Source: Ichthyophis bannanicus (Eukaryota; Chordata; Amphibia; Gymnophiona; Ichthyophiidae). From it: a DNA stretch of 64,000 bases. Below, one piece after another: positions 33,000 through 44,590 of the stretch. Both the position numbers and the translations under genes were made by a program. The stretch lies in NCBI GenBank assembly GCA_033557465.1, contig CM066033.1, forward strand, positions 908,636,808 through 908,700,807, read 5' to 3'. How positions within the stretch are numbered: position 1 is the first letter of the stretch; each line of letters starts with the position of its first letter. A model generated the notes under the pieces. The model saw only the letters and a program-made list of their open reading frames with translations, was not told where the DNA came from and did not search any database.

Positions 33000-34513
33000 G
33001 TTATGAAGGTACCACCATCTTGGCAAGTATGCAAATTAACTGTCTTGCAAAGGATTGTGGTTATTGAAGTCCATTCACACAAAGCTTGCCTTTTTAGAAT
33101 AATGAAAACTCTTGTAGTTGGTCGAGTGTAGACAAAATTAGAGTTTATTTATGGGGTGATTATCCCACACACAGATATGCTTGGTAACACCTTCCAGATA
33201 ACTTCTCCAGGGTTTTATTCAAAACACAAAATAAGGCAACTGAAAAATCTTATGCAAATAAGAATCAAAGTCCTTTATAGAACAGAAAGGCTTCTTTCAG
33301 CCACTGCTAATAAACTCCTTAGCAGTGCTGGGGAAAAACAAATCAAAGAGGAAAACTTCTTTATACTAAAACATAGCTCACTTTCTCCATACAGAAAAGA
33401 ACTTTTTAATCCTACGTGTGCACGGCTTGTGCTGGGCTCTCCTCCACCAGCAGGTGACAATTAACTGCAATCAGTAGCTTGATTTCAGCACACGTACAAA
33501 ACCTTCCCAAAAGCTTTTTCATTCAACAAAACTTTATAAGAAGCTAATATTTAGAATGTTTCCTTTTGATGTTTGCTCTGATATTTAGGATTTTCCTAAA
33601 ATAACAACCTACTCAAAGAACAGTCCATATAATTATCCTCTGTATCAGATATTGAACCTTGCTCTTGAAATTGCATAGATTCTGTTTCTCCGTCAGACTC
33701 AGAGGGCTTTAGGAACTGACCTCTGCACGGAGAGAAACTGTTTCCCTGCTGTTTGCACTGCTCAAAGCTAGAGAAACGTTCACAGTTCCTACCTGAATCC
33801 AGGCAAGCATCAGGCTGCTTCTTCTGGTATTCTGGCCAGTATGCAATAGAGCTTTTGTGTCCTGTCCTCCAGTTGGTATCTCTGGACCTCAGGATCTTTT
33901 CTCCAGAAGTCCTCCAAGAGGTATTTGGGCTCCTTTCTTCCTTAGCTGCAACAGTCCTCTTCCTAGGCGTTGCTTGAGGGTCCCTGGCTGTGGATCTACA
34001 GACCTCTGGCTTTCTCCAGTCCTCTGATCCTTTCCCCCGGGTATCTCTCCAGGCATAGATACCTCTCTGAGCTCCTCTCTTGGACCGTCTGCTTCCTTGT
34101 CCTTGTTCCTTCAGGTTCCGGTTGTCCTTCCTTCTGTTCTCATTCTCCCTCTGATTCCCCTTCTCCTTCTGGTTCCCTGAAGATTCCCCTTTAGTTTTAA
34201 AGGGCTTAGATTGCAACTCCACCCTTGCATTCTTCAGGTGTTGTGGATTAAGCATTCTTCTAGGGGCTATTTGATTAGGGATGACATAATGCTTTCTCTG
34301 ATTAGACACATGCTTTTCCACTCTAGCTCCCCTAGGGACTTTCTGCATACAGGTGCATTCTGGAACATGTAGTCGTTTAGGGAAACAAGCTGTCTTATTT
34401 CTATAACCTGCCAACACAGGTCCCTTAATCAGAGTAAATTCTCCTCTTTTGTTATTACTCCATGAGCTTTGATAAGCTTCCTTATCACAATGTACTTTAT
34501 GCATTAACATTCA
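33000..34513 (-). mobile_element. LTR-like sequence carrying a related ORF (copy 3), ends approximate
   Basis: Identified mainly through its ORF. A minus-strand AATAAA lies near 33147, downstream of the stop as in the other copies. A start at 34513 (TGAATG, minus) would give the same reading phase as the other LTRs. The 3' border is uncertain (TGTTATG near 32998 is one option) and I could not find a target duplication, so this LTR may be truncated or rearranged. Confidence 0.45.
33596..34510 (-). CDS. LTR-encoded charged protein (copy 3, 304 aa)
   Basis: A 304-codon uninterrupted minus-strand frame. The product is strongly basic in the middle (NQKEKGNQRENENRRKDNRN, then RRSKRGAQRG), then acidic, ending ESDGETESMQ...ISDTEDNYMDCSL. 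That ending aligns with the C-termini at 1861 (ISDNQMDCTL), 5186 (LSDPEMDCSY) and 58291 (PMECSL). No membrane segment, no catalytic motif, no known domain; probably disordered. Being open in an otherwise degenerate region suggests a fairly recent insertion or past selection on the frame. It could bind nucleic acid through its basic region, but this is speculation. Confidence 0.55.
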   Translation of the reverse strand: MLMHKVHCDKEAYQSSWSNNKRGEFTLIKGPVLAGYRNKTACFPKRLHVPECTCMQKVPRGARVEKHVSNQRKHYVIPNQIAPRRMLNPQHLKNARVELQSKPFKTKGESSGNQKEKGNQRENENRRKDNRNLKEQGQGSRRSKRGAQRGIYAWRDTRGKGSEDWRKPEVCRSTARDPQATPRKRTVAAKEERSPNTSWRTSGEKILRSRDTNWRTGHKSSIAYWPEYQKKQPDACLDSGRNCERFSSFEQCKQQGNSFSPCRGQFLKPSESDGETESMQFQEQGSISDTEDNYMDCSLSRLLF

Positions 34514-34986
34514 CACTTACTTCTGAGCAGGAATAAATGTCCATGGCTTCAAAGTAACCAGAATTTCAGCCAATTTTTCCCTAATATTTTATAAAGATAC
34601 ATAGGGGCCCTTTTACTAAAGTGCACTGACTGGTTAATATATGTTTTGGTGTGCGGTAAGTGTCAGTGGAAACTGTTAGCATGTGGGCATGACAGCAATC
34701 GTGTAATAATTCCTGTATTAACTACACAATGTGCTATGGGGTGGGAAATAGACAAGTTAGAATAAGAGTGTGGGCATGTGAGGCACAGTTCAGTTAGTGC
34801 AGGGGCACTTGACACATGCTGCCAATGTGGCAATTAGTGTGGCTGCACATAATGATATCTCTATGGATGGAGTTATGTGGGGGGGGGGCAGAGGAAGGCT
34901 AGTGGGGTAGGCAGGCTGTAAAGGGGAGAGGGAGCCCACTAGGTTAAAGGGAGAGTGAAGGGGCGACCTGCTGCTCTTTTTGGGTC

Positions 34987-36522
34987 TTTTGGAAACGTTT
35001 TCTTGATGATGTTTTTTTCATCTGGACTTCAGATCTTACATCGCTTCAATCATTTGTTGCTTGGCTTAATTCCTTACGGGGAAATATTCAGTTTACTGAA
35101 CATATTAGCCCCACAATGATTGAATTTTTAGATATGCAGATCTCTATTGAGGTGGACCATCTATCTACCACACTTTATCAAAAACCAGTTCAGCGTAATA
35201 GCTTGTTACATTTTCGGAGTTTTCATCCTGGTCCCTTACGAAGGGGTTTACCATTTGGACAATTTTTGAGGTTACGGAGAATTTGCCATACTCTAGAGGA
35301 TTTCAAAAAACAGCCTTCTGACCTCTGTGAGCGGCTTCGAAATAGGGGTTACCCATTGTCGGTTATTTCTAAGGCTTACCGTAGAGCCCTCCATGTACAT
35401 AGGGATTGGCTCTTAGACCCTCAGTATCGTAGTGAGCCATCTGCAGTGGAGACATCAATAACTGGGGTTTTACCATACACCGATCATAGTTCTGCCATTT
35501 TACGTATTTTACATACTCATCGGTCGGTCCTGCAACTACATGAATGTTTTAAAGTACCACTGCGTATTGCTTTTTCTAGGGGTCAGAATTTTAGTGATTG
35601 TTTGGTTTGGACATCATTGCTGCAGGATCGAGAGGCATTACCATTGATGTTGACTGGTCATGTACCTTGTAATAGTTGTTGCTATTGCGCCCTGACTCTT
35701 TCAGGGGAAACATGGTGTCACCCGAAGACCTCTAAAGTATATAAGCATAGATGGGACACTACTTGTACATCATCATTTGTTGTTTATCTTCTACATTGCC
35801 CATGTGATTTGGTCTACATAGGCAGGACTATTCACGGTTACGGCAGCAAACAGAATCGGCACCTATTGTTACCCATTGCATTACATTTCATCATGTTTTT
35901 GAGGATCTTCGTTGGACTATTCTGGATTATGTGCCTCTGAACCCGCGAGGTGGTGACAGAGAGAGAAGACTTCAATGGTTGGAGCAGAAATGGATTTTTT
36001 CTGTGGATACGGTCGAGCCGCGTGGGCTCAACCGTGAGATTGATTGGCAGAGTGTGCTATGACGCAGTTACATTAGGCTATCCAAACAGGGCAGGGATTC
36101 CCCTGATGGTGGGGATTTCCCTGTTTCTATTGGTTGGTTCCTCCTTTTAAATGCACCATTCAGTCTGAATAAAGGTTTGACCTGAGCCGCAGTGACGGCG
36201 TTTTCTACCTTGTTGCCATATTGCTGAGATCAAAGTGAAGCACTTGATACAGGACTGTTGCCTGAAACGTGCGCATCGTGCCAAGCTGACTTCTTGAGAG
36301 CAACATACATGACGGGGACTTTTTGAGTATAACTCTCAAGGGAAAGATAAGTGTAGTAATTTGTTGTTTTGGGGTGGAGAACCTTAACTGATTAAAAAGC
36401 AGCTGGCCGTCTGATGTGGGTCGAGTTTCAATACTGACCCTCCTCTGGCTCGCTTTGACAAAAAAAAACAAAAAAACACAGCACAGGTTTTATATCTTTT
36501 GGTGTACTTTTGCTAATAGCTA
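34987..36522 (+). mobile_element. Penelope-like element, 5'-truncated RT plus GIY-YIG endonuclease
   Basis: Starts inside the RT at the catalytic region (WKRFLDDVFFIW, about 34990). A 35116-35940 frame follows: FLDMQISIEVDHLSTTLYQK, then NSLLHFRSFHP, then GLPFGQFLRLRRIC. Next comes a GIY-YIG nuclease (VVYLLHCPCDLVYIGRT, about 35780-35830). A frameshift near 35840 separates the nuclease C-terminus (DRERRLQWLEQKWIF, about 35955-36000). Target duplications GCTCTTTTTGGGTC (34973-34986) and GCTCTTTTGGGTC (36523-36535) flank it. It inserted into the Ngaro 5' region. Confidence 0.85.
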
Positions 36523-37357
36523 GCTCTTTTGGGTCCAGCAGGCGAGTGATGGCTCAGCGTGGTTTCTGGCATGGCGGCATGGCGGAGAGAAGCATGTCTG
36601 TGAAGAAAGAGGCAGCATTTGAACAGGGATGGAAGCGAGGAGCGAGGAGGTGAGCAGGAAGCAGCGGACTCACCAGCATGGTGAACTCCTGGGAGGTGGA
36701 CCCATTCGGTGAGGCGACATTGGCGGAGATGAGAGCTGGGGCAAGTAATCGCAGGGCGCGAGTGCAGGTCTGCCCTCCTTCTCCCTGGTCTGCCCTCGGT
36801 TTGCCAGCAACAGAAGCATCTTCTACAGGCCTTCCTTCCTCCTCCTTCTGCATGCGGGATGGAGCAGAGCAATCGGATCTGCAGCACATGTGCAGGCCTG
36901 CTCTCCTCCTTCCTTCTGCCACAGTGCATGTGCAGGCCTATCCTCCCCCTTCATTTTTCCAGCAAGAGCAGCTTTGGGGCAAGCCTCCATCAGTCTTGCT
37001 GCTAAATCAGAAGTGGAGGCAGGCTGTTCAGCTGGTAGCAGTGCCCAGAAATGGCAGGAGGTGGAGCTGGTGGGACAAACTGAACCCCCCTCCCCAAACA
37101 ACCCCAAAAGACAGTAAGTGAGGGGAGCCCCAAGGCCCACATGCTCAAGGGAGAAAGTGGAGCTTGAGCAAGTGAGGAACCTGGGGCGGCCAGAGCAGGA
37201 GGCGAAAAGGACAACAAAAAAAATAATGGCTCCGGGATGAGCAGGGAAGGAGAATGCTGGCCAGCAGCAGACACAGACGAGAAACAGGAAGGACGGCAGG
37301 AATAAAGCCAAGGGACCGGCGCAGAAGAAGCAGAATGCGGCTCCACAGAGGCAAGCT

Positions 37358-39318
37358 ATGGCAAGCAAGAGAAAGCAGACTTCTGCAGCAGACAATGGCT
37401 CTGGCAGGCAGCGGCCAGGTTTGGGACTAGGACCCAGGAGCGCAGCGGAGGCATGCGGAGATGAGCCAAGGGAGGACCCGGGGGTGCATGACCTCGTGGA
37501 ATCAGTGAGGGGTTTGGCGGCTGCCCACGGTGTGGGATGTGTGCAGGCCCTCCTGAGTTCACTTGAAGGAATGCAGGGCCCACCACAGGAGTGGACAAGG
37601 CCTGCAGACCACCTGGCAGTGCAGGACACAGCAGTCAACATGATGGCAACACCCTGGGGACAAGGGCAAGGGGTGAGTACACTCAACTGGTAGATATGTT
37701 GTGGGCTAATGGGTTGGCAGGAAGAGGTAGGTGGGTCTGGGGGTGCCACACAGCAAGCAGGTGAGGAGGGGAGGAGAGGGGTGGGGTGACAGAAGGGGCA
37801 CCTGCAGGGGTGGTGGGCGAGGAGGTAGGGGGAGTCTGAAGCCCTGACAACAGCGCAAGTCTGGAGAAGGGGTGGGTGGCGGGTGGTTCAGGGCTCTGGG
37901 GAGGAGAAGGGATGGGACAGGGTGGGGGCGGTACAGGGCAGGCAGGCAGCCATCCTGGGGGTGCTGATGCAGCTGGTGCAGTTGGTAGCAAAAGCTAATG
38001 CAGGGCAGTTTCAGGCTGGACCAGGACCAGAGAACCAGGAATGGGGCAGTACAGGGCTCAGGCAGGGACACCCAGGCAGGCAAAGATTGGGCACTAAGAG
38101 GGGTGAACGGCGCAGCAGTTGTAGTGACGATGGTGAGGGATGGCTGATATCCGAGGTCAGGCTGGCGGAATATACCTTCCTCACCAGTTCCCTTGACAGC
38201 CATGTCCCCCTGGCCCAAAAAGAAAAAAAATCTGGAAAGGGGACTATATTGACATATTCACCTTGTTAGGTGGAGTGACATTACTTGTGACTATACGGGC
38301 TGTCCATCTACCTTTGTTAATTAATTCATAAAACTAGGGACAACCATTCAAGGAATTCAGGATCACAGAATGCTTTAAGCACCCCAGGACTTTTTATTAA
38401 ATCTAACACTACTACATCAAGATGAGCCTTCTCACTTTATGCTCCAAAACTTTGGAATTCAATCCCACCTAACTTACGCGCCATAAAGGACTTACTATCT
38501 TTTCGAAGAGCTCTAAAGCCATATCTATTTTCATCCTACTTTACTGTAGAGAACATGTAATTTAACTTGATTTAACCTCTGTAACTTTTTATTCCCACCC
38601 TGTTTCTTCTTTCATCCCACTCTTCTACCCTCTTGAGTTTGCTGTATTGTTAAAATGTAATAAGTTGTGTTTAATGTAAACCGCTTTGACCTCTAAGATA
38701 AAGCGGTATAAAAAAATGGTTAAATAAATTAATTAATAAGTAAGCTATCCAGCAGAAAAGCAGATAGCGTGCCAAGAACGATCGCCAACTGGTGTGCAGC
38801 TTTTTGTATCCTGGCTAGTGTAGTGGGGGAGAAATACCTGGGGCAATGTAGGAGCCTTTTCATGTATCAGGATTGCATATGGAGGCCTACAGGGTGTACG
38901 GTGGCAATGCTTGGCTCGAATATGATGAGCAATTTCAGCGTAACATGGCGGGCAACAAGGGATAAAACTGGGGCAGGAAGGACATAGACCTATGAATACA
39001 CCTTATGACCCAGACCCAGAAAGGGGTGTGGGCAGGCACCCCCTGTCTGCTGCAGTGGACAGGCAGGCCATAGGGCTGCAGCAGCCCTTTTGTGGGGAGT
39101 CTCGGTTCAGTGGGTGGAATAACGGTGGGCTGCCTGGGGCGGCCCTGGGCATAAGGAGGGGGGTGTGCAGGCTGTTCAATAGGGGCACCTGCAGATTCAG
39201 CGGGAGCTGTAAATACAAGCATGCTTGCACAATATGTGGGGAGGCCAATCCCCAATTCAGATGTGGGAAGAAAGTGGGGAGGGGAGCCACAGGCTCTTCT
39301 CGTGGGCCCCCATACTGA
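37358..39318 (+). pseudogene. Ngaro ORF1 (gag-like), broken
   Basis: Fragments at 37358-37693, 37883-38269 and 38992-39318 make up a gag-like protein. The last has a cysteine/histidine cluster (GVCRLFNRGTCRFSGSCKYK then HACTICG, about 39160-39240), which is typical at the end of DIRS/Ngaro ORF1 and probably binds nucleic acid. The middle is interrupted by an L2 3' end (38395-38735). Confidence 0.65.
38395..38735 (+). mobile_element. L2-type LINE 3' end inside Ngaro
   Basis: A truncated LINE tail. A degraded ORF2 C-terminus is followed by TTTAATGTAAACCGCTTTGA and AAAGCGGTATAAAAAAATGG, then TAAAT repeats. This tail type recurs in this window at 16226, 54895 and 60540. Confidence 0.75.
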
Positions 39319-39344
39319 TCAAAGTGACAGACTTGTGGTAGAAC

Positions 39345-40860
39345 TTGGGTGGATATGATATGCAGAAAGTAGAATGGTTAGTTAACAGGTTTGAGGTTGG
39401 TTTTCATATTCCCTACAGTGGTCCCTCTGGCCCCAGGGAGGCATGTAACCTGAAGTCGGCGCTGGGCAACGCAGCCAAGTTGCAGTGGAAAAATCACAAG
39501 GAAAGGGCACTTGGCAGGTTAGTGGATTCTTTTGGGAGCAGGTTTCTGGAGAAACTAATAGTGTCACCACTAGGCCCGATACCGAAGAAGGAACTGGGAG
39601 AGTACCGGCTCATTTACCACCTATCCCATCCGGAAGGGGAATCGGTTAATGACCACTTAGAGCAAGCAGTCTGCTCAGTCAATATGCCTCCGTGGACCAG
39701 GTGCTCAACTTGTTGTGGGCACACAGTAGAGGGGGGGGGGGGCATGGCTGGCAAAGGCAGACATGGAATCCGGGATCTGGTTGCTGCCGATTCATCTGGC
39801 GAACTTCCATCTGTTGGATTTCAGCTTTCAGGGACGATACTATTTTGACAAATGCCTCCCAATGGTTTGTGCGCTTTCCTATGCATTCTTCAAGGAATTC
39901 AACAAGGAAATTGGCAAGGGAAACATTATACATTAGTTGGATGATTTCCTTCTGCTAGCCGGGAGTGAGCAGGAATGTGTGCGCAGCTTAGCAGTTTTCC
40001 AGCGGAAAGCATCGGAACAGGGGTTCCCCTAGCCAAGAAGAAAACAGAGGGCCCAGCACAGTGCCTGTCCTTCCTGGGGTTCGAGATTGATACCTGGGAA
40101 ATGGTGACGCGGTTTACGGGTCGAAGTTAGCAGCATTGTGGGAGGCGGTGAACAGGACGTCTTAGGCCAAAAAGGTCACCCTCCAGCAGCTGCAGTCCCT
40201 GATAGGGCACTTAAACTTTGCCTGCAGGGTAATGTCAATGGGAAGGGCATTTATAAGGTGGCTGGCAGATGCCATGAGAGGCATCAGCAAGGGGCATCAC
40301 TTCATCAGAGTGGGGGCAGCCATAGGGCAGGACCTGGCTATATGGTGGAACTTTCTGGTCCTGTTACAATGGCAGGAAAGTATGGAGGGACCCGCCTGTC
40401 TCCAATGCAGAGCTGGAGCTTTCTCAGACACATCCAGGGGTGTCGGTTTTGGCATTTATTTCCTGGGACCGTGGTGCCAGGAGAGATGACTGGAGGAATG
40501 GCACAGCCACGGAATAACTAGGACATTGCCTTCCTGGAGATGTACCCCAATAGTGGTGGCCCAGTTCATCTGGGGACCCCTACTAGTGAGCCAGTGGATA
40601 GTCTTCCATTCTGATAACGCTGTGGTGGTTTTTGCAATTAACAAGCAGGCGGCTAGGGCAGGGTGGCTGATGGGACTTGTTAGGAGGTTAGTGTTGCGCA
40701 GTCTTGAACTGAATGTGTTCATTACTGCCTGTCATGTGCTGGGGGAAACTAACGAGATTGCTGATTCCCTCTCTTGTTTTCAGCATCGTCATTTCTGGTC
40801 CCTCGCCCCCAGAGGTTTCCCCAGTGGCAGGTGCCAAGCCGGAGGAGCTGTGGAGAGTTG
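39345..40860 (+). pseudogene. Ngaro reverse transcriptase and RNase H, broken
   Basis: 39345-39660 encodes the RT start (VGFHIPYSGPSG, then VSPLGPIPKKELGEYRLIYH). A G11 run at 39731 breaks the frame. The palm motif LDDFLLAGSEQE follows at about 39938-39975 in another frame. RNase H is at 40526-40800 (VFHSDNAVVVFAINKQAARA, then HVLGETNEIADSLSCFQ). RT copies the element RNA and RNase H removes the template. Several stops show the copy is inactive. Confidence 0.75.
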
Positions 40861-40879
40861 AATTCAAACCGCCGACCTT

Positions 40880-41660
40880 GTCCTTGTCCAGCAACAAGTG
40901 GAAGGTGTACTGGAGAGTGTGGGAGATGTTCCAGAGTATTGTAGAGCAAAGAGACTTCAGCCCTGTGAGGGAACTGTTGCAGTCACAGCTGCTAAATTTC
41001 ATAACCTGGTTGAAGCAAGGGGGGACATCAGTGTGACAGGATAAGCTATAACTGGCCAGGGTGGCCTTCTTTCTGAAGATTGGGAGGGTGGAGGGGCACA
41101 ACTAAGGAATTACTAGTTAAGAAGGTAATGAAGAGCTGGTCCAGAGATAGCACCCTCTTGGCCAGATGGGCGCAGGCCTGTTACCAGTGTGCAAGCTGGC
41201 TGGGGTCATCTGAAAAGTGACAGGGGTAGCTAGGGATAGTTTTGAGGAGAGCCTTTTCAGGGTGACCCTGCTCATCATGTTCTTCGGTGCTTTCAGGGTG
41301 AGCAAGGCCATACCCAGGTCCAGATGGGATTTGGTGGGTTTGGCCATCGGGGTTAAGGATGTCACAGTGGGCAGGGATAGGATCAGGCTGTGGGTAAAAG
41401 GGTTAAAAACAGATCAAGCATGAGTAGGGAACACGGTGTGGTGTATATGCGGATCCGGCACCCAGGAGGGGGGGGCCCTGTTATGGCACCGGGATGACTT
41501 GTGTCTGTCACAGTTCCAATTCATGGCTCTGTGGCACCGGGCATTGGAGAGAGCTGGTTTCAACTCAGCAGGCATGACCCTCCATTCCTTTAGAATAGGG
41601 ACAGCCACGACAGCAACCCAATTAAAATTCAGGGAGATGGTTTTCTGATAGGTTCAGGAC
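40880..41660 (+). pseudogene. Ngaro tyrosine recombinase, broken
   Basis: An N-terminal helical part (about 40880-41036) is followed by VTLLIMFFGAFRVSKAI (41260-41310), carrying the first catalytic Arg. The LWVKGLKTDQ strand comes next (41390-41420) and then TLHSFRIGTATTATQL (41580-41625), the HxxR motif. A C-terminal Tyr is not clearly seen. The enzyme would integrate circular cDNA. The frames are broken at 41040-41216 and at 41423. Confidence 0.7.
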
Positions 41661-41899
41661 ATATATACTAGTTAGGCTGCACCTACTAATTTTTCCATTT
41701 TATCTTGGCAGGATAATGAAGAAAAATGATCTGGACAGTGGAACATTCCTACATCTTTAGGGCATGGAGCTGAGTGATGGGCAGCCATTTCGGCAAACAG
41801 CTCGGCTTCCCTCCAGACATCATGCATGTACAATGGTTAGGGAAGCGGGGATTGCGGTAGACCATCTAAGACCTGCCCTCATCAATGGGTGCATTGTGG

Positions 41900-42340
41900 C
41901 ATAACTGCCTGATACTGTGGTGCTGCATTTAGGCGGCAACGACCTTGTCTCAACCAAGGGGATCGACCTGATTATTAAGATGACGTGGGACCTGGGATGG
42001 GTTCACTCAGAGTTCAGGGAGGGAATCATCTGGTCCCAAATACTCCCAAGGCAGATATGGAAAGGGGCGATTAAGCCTGCAGGCATAGAAAGGAGCAGAA
42101 GGAAGTTTAACTCAGAAGTGGGTAGGTTCATGCATGCCCTGGTGGGGGGGGGGGGACAGGGTCAAACACAAGGATATTCTAGTGGGAGCCACAGCGATTT
42201 ATAGCCAGGATGGGGTACACTTGAATCAGATCGGTTTAGACATCATTGAGGGGGTGCGGAGGGCAGTCAGTTCAGTTCTCATGATGGGGGAATCGGGCCG
42301 GCATCCTCCTGGTGGCAGGACCTCACCAACTTAAGGAGAG
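41900..42340 (+). pseudogene. Ngaro SGNH-type hydrolase domain, frameshifted
   Basis: VVLHLGGNDLVS (41915-41950) is the GxND block. In a second frame, QDGVHLNQIGLDIIEGVRRA (42208-42267) is the DxxH block of SGNH/GDSL esterases. A G11 run at 42143 is the likely site of the frameshift. Some Ngaro elements carry such a domain; its role in transposition is unknown. Confidence 0.7.
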
Positions 42341-42971
42341 TACCATTAGACAAAGGGCAAAAAGGGCGGAAGCTCAGGTACTGGGGCGGGGTGCCTGGGG
42401 CTCAGTATTGGGAGATCAGGTACTGAGGAAAGGGGTGCCTGTGCTCAGATGCAAGTCAGCTAATGCAAAGAGTATCCACGAAAGGGGGCTGACTTGGGGC
42501 GGTCAAGAGCAGGGAGGGAGGCAGCATCCTGGGGCCACAGTGTGGGCCCGGGGTGGGGGGCAGACAATGGGGAATGGAACTCCTCCACAGGGGGTCCCGG
42601 GTAGTAGTGATTGCAGTTGTAAGTGATTTTTCCTTGGCATATATAACAGATTGTAATTGTATAGAAGGTTGGAAGCTGTGGCCTGTTATTTCCCACTATT
42701 AAAGTTTCTTGTTGAGAAAAACCGGTGTGGGTGAGAGTGTTGTTGGGTGGGGAGGGGGAGGGTGAAGGGAAGAGGGAGGCCAGAGGAGGTTCCACATGCC
42801 TGGGTTATGATATCTCTAAGTATGGAGTTATGTACACCCATTAATAGTACCGCACGTTTGGACCCTTCTGCGTGGTAATGGCCAGAAACAGCCAACAATT
42901 ACTATGCTGTGTGTTAATTTTAATGTTTAATATGCGTTAAGTGCAATAACGGGCTTTAGTGAAAAGGCCCT

Positions 42972-44590
42972 ACTTGCCTTCTCAACCTAGCAACCTGTTA
43001 TAAAACTATCATTCATATCATCTGTTCCTCAGCTTTGTCTCACATTCTTTAGGGCGAGAACATTCGTTGCAGCTCTGACATTACAGAATATCACCAAAAG
43101 GAAATTAGGCTAGAAACAAATCGTATAATATTTTGCAATGAGCAGGTGGCGAGGAAGTTCATTTTGAGATATTTCTTGAATGAGCTCACCATTATAGACC
43201 CTGCTGGTTAACTTAGATTGGAGTTGATTTTATTGATTAGGATAGGGTTATATTTTAATATAATGTGGTTAGAATTAGCATTCAGCTGCAGGTATAAGAT
43301 ATGATGTAAGAGAGGTTGTTTAATTCTTCTATTTTTAACTTACAATGGTGTGTTGCTGAACACCGCAATGGAGGGATTAGATTAACTCAGAATGGTGGTC
43401 TAAAACTAATTAAGCCAATTTTTATTCTTTATTTGGCAATTTAGTTTAACCAGTAAGTGGTAGTACACTGAACCCTGCTCTGAAGTGTTATAATAATTTA
43501 TCTCTTATATTTCAAACTAGTAACCCCACTAAGCCCATTCATATAAACAGCTGAAAAAATTACATATACATGCAAAAAAGCTTTTATAAAATTATTCCCC
43601 AAAATAACAGTTACAAATAGATCACAACCATCTCAGTCATCAACTAAATGACAAAGCAAAAGGATTTCTGGAATATCAGTTTTGTTCAATGTACAAACAT
43701 GCTTAATAGACTCCTATAAGAAAACTAATGCTTGTTTTCTTCTAACCCCATTTAATAAAAAGGATCACCACATGCTTAGCTGGTTCCAAAGTAATTACAG
43801 TGTCGAATTCTTCACTAACATGGACTTGGCAGTACTTCTGCTGCCCAGCTAAAATACACTTAGAGAGAAGCAGGTTTCAGCTGAACAGAGGTTATGTTGT
43901 AGTCACCCACTGTGAAATTTGCTCCTGCATCTCAGCATCCAAACAAGACCAATAAATGATTGTGTCCTATGTCAGCAAAATGTGCATTTCCAAAGCCGAA
44001 GGAGACTGTTTTTGTGAACTACCCAATAACTGGACACCACAAGGCAAAAAAATCAAAACTCATGTGGGAAGGCCAACTCTTTATCAAAGGGAAAATCCTT
44101 TGAAACTTTGGCTAGCATTTCAGAACGGGGATAAGAAGCATCTGCACACCTTAGTGTCTGCATTAAATCAGGTGATAAAGTATATGGCATAAATAATGCA
44201 GCTTGTATAATCATTCTCCATGTGTAATTCCCCTTCTGAGCTCCAACTCTGTCCACATTCCCCATGCATAAATGTACCCCCACCTTTACCCACTTGCACA
44301 TATCTTTACCCACACTGGGGATGAGGGCAATAATCAGTCAGCGATTTCACAGGAATAAACATGGATTTACCCTGCTGTGATTATTGCTCTTTCACATTTA
44401 GAAGGCAATTTTATAAAGAAATCAATGCTTGTATATGGCAGTTTACTGACATTAATGGTCTCTTATTAAAAAAAATGACCAGCACAAAAGTATGAATTCT
44501 GCTCTTAGGCACAGTCTCGGTGGAGCGTAGGTGTACATGTGTGCAACTGAATTTAAGGTAGTATCCCTGCTACTTACACTAGAATTTTAT
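42972..44590. other. No recognised feature
   Basis: AT-rich DNA with short chance frames only; I recognise no repeat or gene. Confidence 0.4.

Larger units (their letters stand above)
34880..42806 (+). mobile_element. Ngaro-type (DIRS order) tyrosine-recombinase retrotransposon
   Basis: Plus-strand order: gag-like ORF1, RT, RNase H, tyrosine recombinase, then an SGNH-type hydrolase. This is the layout of Ngaro elements, which integrate with a tyrosine recombinase instead of an integrase. An imperfect 26-bp direct repeat (ATGATATCTCTA..., about 34851 and 42808) lies at both edges. The element is broken by many frameshifts, and it is interrupted by a Penelope-like element (34987-36522) and an L2 tail (38395-38735). 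A polyadenylation-like ATTAAA lies near 42700. Confidence 0.8.
34604..42971. mobile_element. Foldback element hosting the Ngaro insertion
   Basis: GGGGCCCTTTTACTAAAGTG at 34604 and its diverged inverse CTTTAGTGAAAAGGCCC (42954-42970) look like the two ends of one foldback element. About 8 kb of other elements lies between them. Without the insert it would be roughly 430 bp. The superfamily is not assigned. Confidence 0.5.

Noticed and set aside
33071..34517. CATTCACAC repeated on both sides of LTR copy 3 as a target duplication
   Set aside because: The left copy is not adjacent to a TG/CA-type LTR border and the 9-mer is longer than the 4-bp duplications of the related LTRs; treated as coincidence.
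36513..37749. Long proline/serine/cysteine-rich ORFs on the minus strand
   Set aside because: They are antisense shadows of the GC-rich Ngaro 5' region and ORF1; no domain and no supporting context.
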